From Candidatus Saccharimonadota bacterium (lineage in GTDB: Bacteria; Patescibacteriota; Saccharimonadia; CAILAD01; BJGX01), in NCBI GenBank assembly GCA_013816445.1, contig JACDEK010000046.1, forward strand, positions 1-6,911: DNA of 6,911 nt, read 5' to 3'. Below are positions 3,851 to 6,911 of this stretch, one piece after another. The notes beneath the pieces were generated by a model. The model searched no databases. It was not told the DNA's origin and saw nothing but the letters and a program-made list of their open reading frames with translations. Position numbers and translations under genes: made by a program. Numbering within the stretch: position 1 is the first letter of the stretch; each line of letters opens with the position of its first letter.

Positions 3851-6013
3851 ATGGCGAAAAAACGAAAATATACGCGAAAAAAACAAGAACCAGCAAAAAA
3901 GCTACAACTTTCTGCAGGAGCATCTCGAGAAATCATTGCTATTTTGCTTATCATGGTAGCGGTCTTTATTGTACTGGCAATATTTAATGTGACGGGTCAG
4001 CTTGGATCTTGGGTATTAGCTGGCTGTCGGTTTATTATAGGGCAATCAATTTATTTGCTACCTGTTGCCTTGCTTATCTCAGCATATTTACTATTTAGAA
4101 CCAGTAGTAAGTCAGAAACAAATGAAAAAGCTAAGGGTAAATCAAAAGTCACTGAAGACGTAAGTGAAAATCGTGGCTACAAGTATAACCATTTCTTAGG
4201 CACTGTTACATTTTTTGTTTTTTTGAGTGCAACTTTGCAGTTTATTATGGCACCAGCTAGTGTCGATATCGCTCAAATTGGTAGTTATGGTGGTATTGTT
4301 GGGTACGCTTTATATGCTGTTATGTCACCAATTTTAACAAAGCCAGTTGCTATTTTTATTCTGGTAATGTTAATGCTCATGAGTTTAGTTATTGCCACTA
4401 ATGCTGGTTTGCGAGAGCTATTTTCTCGATTCAAAAACAATAAACGTAGTGAAGATGACAACGAAGAAGCAGTCAAAGACAGTAAGTTTGAAATCAAAAC
4501 TCGACTACCGTTTAAGGGTACGATTGGTGCAGAAAATAAAGAGGGAGAGGTATTAGAAAAGAGTTCTGAACCAATTATGTATTCACAAGACAAAGACTGG
4601 AAGTATCCATCAATTGATTTGCTTGAAGCAACCTCTACTCAGCCAGACCCAGGTGATCCAAAAGCAAATGCTAAAATAATTGGTGATACTTTTGCTGACT
4701 TTGGTTACAATGTAAAAATGGATGGAGTAGATGTTGGCCCAACTGTTGCTCAATATACCCTTAAGCCACCAACAGGTGTAAACCTTAGCAAGATAGCCGC
4801 CCTTGATAGAAACTTAGCTCTTGCCCTAGAGGCCACTCAAATTCGTATTGAAGCTCCAATTCCTGGTAAGAGCTTGGTTGGTATTGAGGTACCTAATAAG
4901 AAAGGTGCAATTGTACGTGTAAAAGATATATTTCAATCAAAAGAGTATGAAGATAAGAAATCAAAGCTCACTTTTGTTTTGGGTCGTGATGTCGCTGGCG
5001 ACATTGTTTCTTATGATTTAGCGAAAGCACCTCATTTATTGGTGGCTGGAGCTACAGGTACAGGTAAATCGGTAATGATTAATACTTTGTTACTCAGTTT
5101 GCTTTATCATAACTCTCCAAGTGAACTTAAGCTGATCTTGGTTGATCCAAAACACGTTGAGATGACCTTATATAATGATATCCCTCACTTACTAACTCCA
5201 GTAATTACTGACTCAGAAAAAACCGTATCAGCTCTTAAGTGGTCTGTTGCTGAGATGGAGCGCCGACTCAAATTGCTTTCTGAATACGGTAAGCGTGATA
5301 TTGGTGAGTATAACCAGCTCAAGGATGTCGATATGATGCCGTACATTGTTATAATCATCGATGAGTTATTTGATCTAATGATGCAAGCTGGAAAAGACGT
5401 CGAGAGTCTTATTCAACGTATTTCGCAGATGGCTCGGGCAGTTGGTATTCATCTAGTACTTGCTACGCAAAGACCAAGTGTAAATGTTATTACAGGTACA
5501 ATTAAGGCTAACGTACCAACCCGTATTGCGCTTACTACGGCTAGTCAGGTAGACTCACGAACAATTATTGATATTGGTGGTGCCGAGAAACTTCTAGGTA
5601 AGGGCGATATGCTTTTTAGTAGCTCAGAGTATATTAAGCCAAAACGTATTCAGGGTGTACTTGTTAGTAACGAAGAAGTAAAGGCTGTGACTCAGTTCTT
5701 ACGTGAACAACGTCAGCCAGCATATAACGAAGAAGTTTTGGCCCAGGCCGTTAATCTGAAGGGTGTTGCTGGTGCGGGCAACTACGATGCGATGGATGAT
5801 GATTTGTGGGAACAAGCTGCTGAGGTTGTTATAACTGCTAATAAGGGATCAAGTAGCCTTTTACAGCGCCGTTTGGGTGTTGGTTATGCCAGGGCCGCTA
5901 AGCTTATTGATATTCTTGAGCAAAAGGGTGTTGTAGGGCCTGCAAACGGCAGTAAGCCACGTGAGATATTAGTGAGCAGTGTTGATGAGCTTACGGGTGG
6001 GGGAGATGAGTAG
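3851..6013 (+). CDS. ftsK: DNA translocase FtsK/SpoIIIE
   Basis: A 720-aa septal DNA pump that moves chromosome ends out of the closing division septum. Order of parts: a basic N-terminus (MAKKRKYTRK); about four membrane segments (near 27-46, 59-82, 113-133, 162-182) that anchor it at the division site; a short charged linker (about 185-250); the alpha domain (about 255-375); and the RecA-like motor (about 376-615). The motor has Walker A GATGTGKS (400-407), Walker B IIIDEL (501-506) and the family block ATQRPSVNVITGT (538-550). A winged-helix gamma domain (about 650-708, with LLQRRLGVGYARA at 670-682) should read polar DNA signals. The short linker makes it closer to compact SpoIIIE-type proteins than to the ~1300-aa E. 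coli FtsK. Its start is supported mainly by the basic pre-membrane N-terminus; upstream there is only a weak AGG (3842-3844) 6 nt away. The RodZ-like gene follows after 2 nt, so they form an operon. Confidence 0.97.
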   Translation: MAKKRKYTRKKQEPAKKLQLSAGASREIIAILLIMVAVFIVLAIFNVTGQLGSWVLAGCRFIIGQSIYLLPVALLISAYLLFRTSSKSETNEKAKGKSKVTEDVSENRGYKYNHFLGTVTFFVFLSATLQFIMAPASVDIAQIGSYGGIVGYALYAVMSPILTKPVAIFILVMLMLMSLVIATNAGLRELFSRFKNNKRSEDDNEEAVKDSKFEIKTRLPFKGTIGAENKEGEVLEKSSEPIMYSQDKDWKYPSIDLLEATSTQPDPGDPKANAKIIGDTFADFGYNVKMDGVDVGPTVAQYTLKPPTGVNLSKIAALDRNLALALEATQIRIEAPIPGKSLVGIEVPNKKGAIVRVKDIFQSKEYEDKKSKLTFVLGRDVAGDIVSYDLAKAPHLLVAGATGTGKSVMINTLLLSLLYHNSPSELKLILVDPKHVEMTLYNDIPHLLTPVITDSEKTVSALKWSVAEMERRLKLLSEYGKRDIGEYNQLKDVDMMPYIVIIIDELFDLMMQAGKDVESLIQRISQMARAVGIHLVLATQRPSVNVITGTIKANVPTRIALTTASQVDSRTIIDIGGAEKLLGKGDMLFSSSEYIKPKRIQGVLVSNEEVKAVTQFLREQRQPAYNEEVLAQAVNLKGVAGAGNYDAMDDDLWEQAAEVVITANKGSSSLLQRRLGVGYARAAKLIDILEQKGVVGPANGSKPREILVSSVDELTGGGDE

Positions 6014-6015
6014 AA

Positions 6016-6911
6016 GTGAGCCCAGAAGCCAAATCAGATAAAAAGTCTTTTTTACATGTACCGTCGGTTCATGATCTCACTGTTGCTGAACTACTAAAGA
6101 GCAGACGCGAAGAGCTTGAGCAGACCCTCAAAGAAGTAGAGACTAATACTCAAATACGCAAACGCTATCTTGAGCTCATTGAGGCTGGTGACTATGAGCA
6201 CTTGCCAGACGATGTATATACCCTTGGTTATGTTAAAAGTTATGCTGACCATTTGGGCTACGACACAGCTCCGATTGTAAGCTTATATAAAAAAGAACGC
6301 TTAGTGTATAAGCAAAGTCGCCAAGCTGGGGGTGCTCTTGGTGGTGATGGACAAATGAGCTTGCGACCACTCGGTGGTCAGAGCTTTTCATTGAGCTCTA
6401 AATCACTAGTAATTGTATTTAGTGTGTTTTTATTTTTGATTATTCTTTCATACTTGGGTTGGCAAGTAGCAGTGTTAGCGGCACCACCTAAAATCACGCT
6501 CAATAATAACCAAGAGCGTGTAGTAGCAAATTTTGTAATAATTTCAGGTCAGACAGATAACGGAGCTGATGTATACATCGATGATTCACCTATTTTAACA
6601 AATAGTGATGGAAGTTTTTCTGAAAGAGTTGCTTTGGTTGATGGGCCGAATCAAATTAAAATAACTGCTAAAAATAGACTTGGTAAAACTGCTTCTATTT
6701 CAAAGACAGTCACGGCCACACTTGTAAAAGGTAGCTCAATTACATCGCAAGTTTCGGTAGTGCCAATAGATGGTGTAGAAATGCTTGTCAAAATTTCTAA
6801 TCAAGCTACTTGGGTTATTGTAAAAGCCGATGGCCAAGATATATTCAGGGGCACCATGCTTCCGGGTACTCAACAGATTTTTAAGGCGAAGACTTCTATT
6901 AAGCTCACAAC
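6016..6911 (+). CDS. rodZ: RodZ-like membrane protein with HTH domain (3' end outside window)
   Basis: The first 298 residues of a RodZ-type protein, which in studied bacteria links the MreB actin-like cytoskeleton to the cell-wall machinery. Visible parts: a RodZ-type helix-turn-helix domain (about 20-95, including TVAELLKSRREEL, the IRKRYLELIEAGDYEHLP region and GYVKSYADHLGY); a Gly-rich linker (104-121); one membrane segment (about 129-148); an Ig-like extracytoplasmic domain (about 157-233, with DVYIDDSPILTNSDGSF); and the start of the C-terminal RodZ domain (245 onward, with ATWVIVKADG at 264-273). GTG 6016 is the first start after an in-frame stop (6007-6009) and lies 2 nt after the ftsK stop. 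The nearest purine-rich site is GGGAG (6001-6005), a long 10 nt away, so translation is probably coupled to ftsK. The family is clear; MreB partnership is inferred from homologues, and no mreB is visible here. Confidence 0.85.
   Translation, partial: MSPEAKSDKKSFLHVPSVHDLTVAELLKSRREELEQTLKEVETNTQIRKRYLELIEAGDYEHLPDDVYTLGYVKSYADHLGYDTAPIVSLYKKERLVYKQSRQAGGALGGDGQMSLRPLGGQSFSLSSKSLVIVFSVFLFLIILSYLGWQVAVLAAPPKITLNNNQERVVANFVIISGQTDNGADVYIDDSPILTNSDGSFSERVALVDGPNQIKITAKNRLGKTASISKTVTATLVKGSSITSQVSVVPIDGVEMLVKISNQATWVIVKADGQDIFRGTMLPGTQQIFKAKTSIKLT

Noticed and set aside
4285..4593. Minus-strand open frame of 102 codons within ftsK
   Set aside because: It is a shadow of the ftsK membrane and linker region, with no upstream signals and no familiar motifs.
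6006..6041. ATG 6006 overlapping the ftsK stop, closer to GGGAG, as a start for the next gene
   Set aside because: That frame stops after 11 codons; the long RodZ-like frame is the one starting at GTG 6016.
1..6911. CRISPR arrays, tRNA or rRNA genes, insertion sequences, reassigned UGA codons
   Set aside because: No regularly spaced repeats, cloverleaf sequences, transposase or terminal repeats were found, and TGA serves as a stop at overlapping gene junctions.

Overview
The window looks like a chromosomal segment of a small-genome, moderately AT-rich bacterium. Candidatus Saccharibacteria (TM7, Patescibacteria/CPR) is the best guess, from the style of the RNase J, FtsK and RodZ-like proteins and the many small orphan genes. 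No marker gene is present to prove this. The standard genetic code fits: TGA acts as a stop at 936-938 and 1178-1180, each overlapping the next start codon.

Layout. (1) 1-596: the C-terminal third of ribonuclease J, cut by the window edge. (2) 603-1471: a sigma-70-type promoter, then three small unknown genes (84, 81 and 66 aa) joined by 4-nt and 1-nt overlaps, closed by a strong intrinsic terminator. (3) 1480-1872: a second small transcription unit with its own promoter, a good Shine-Dalgarno, one unknown 82-aa gene and its own terminator. (4) 1876-3624, minus strand: a complete ABC half-exporter converging on unit 3. (5) 3625-3850: a divergent control region. One promoter fires left and is predicted to start the ABC mRNA exactly at its ATG, so that mRNA would be leaderless. 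Another fires right into a 150-nt leader holding a long hairpin with a U-tract and a 48-codon ORF. (6) 3851-6911: ftsK, followed 2 nt later by a RodZ-like gene that runs off the window.

The flanks are housekeeping: RNA processing and decay (RNase J), chromosome segregation at division (FtsK), and cell-shape scaffolding (RodZ-like). FtsK and the RodZ-like protein are both inner-membrane proteins tied to the cell cycle and are probably co-transcribed. Between the flanks lies an accessory-looking block of four small orphan genes and one inverted ABC exporter. The parts most worth a second look are the ftsK leader (hairpin plus short ORF), the leaderless ABC promoter, and the coupled small-gene cassette.
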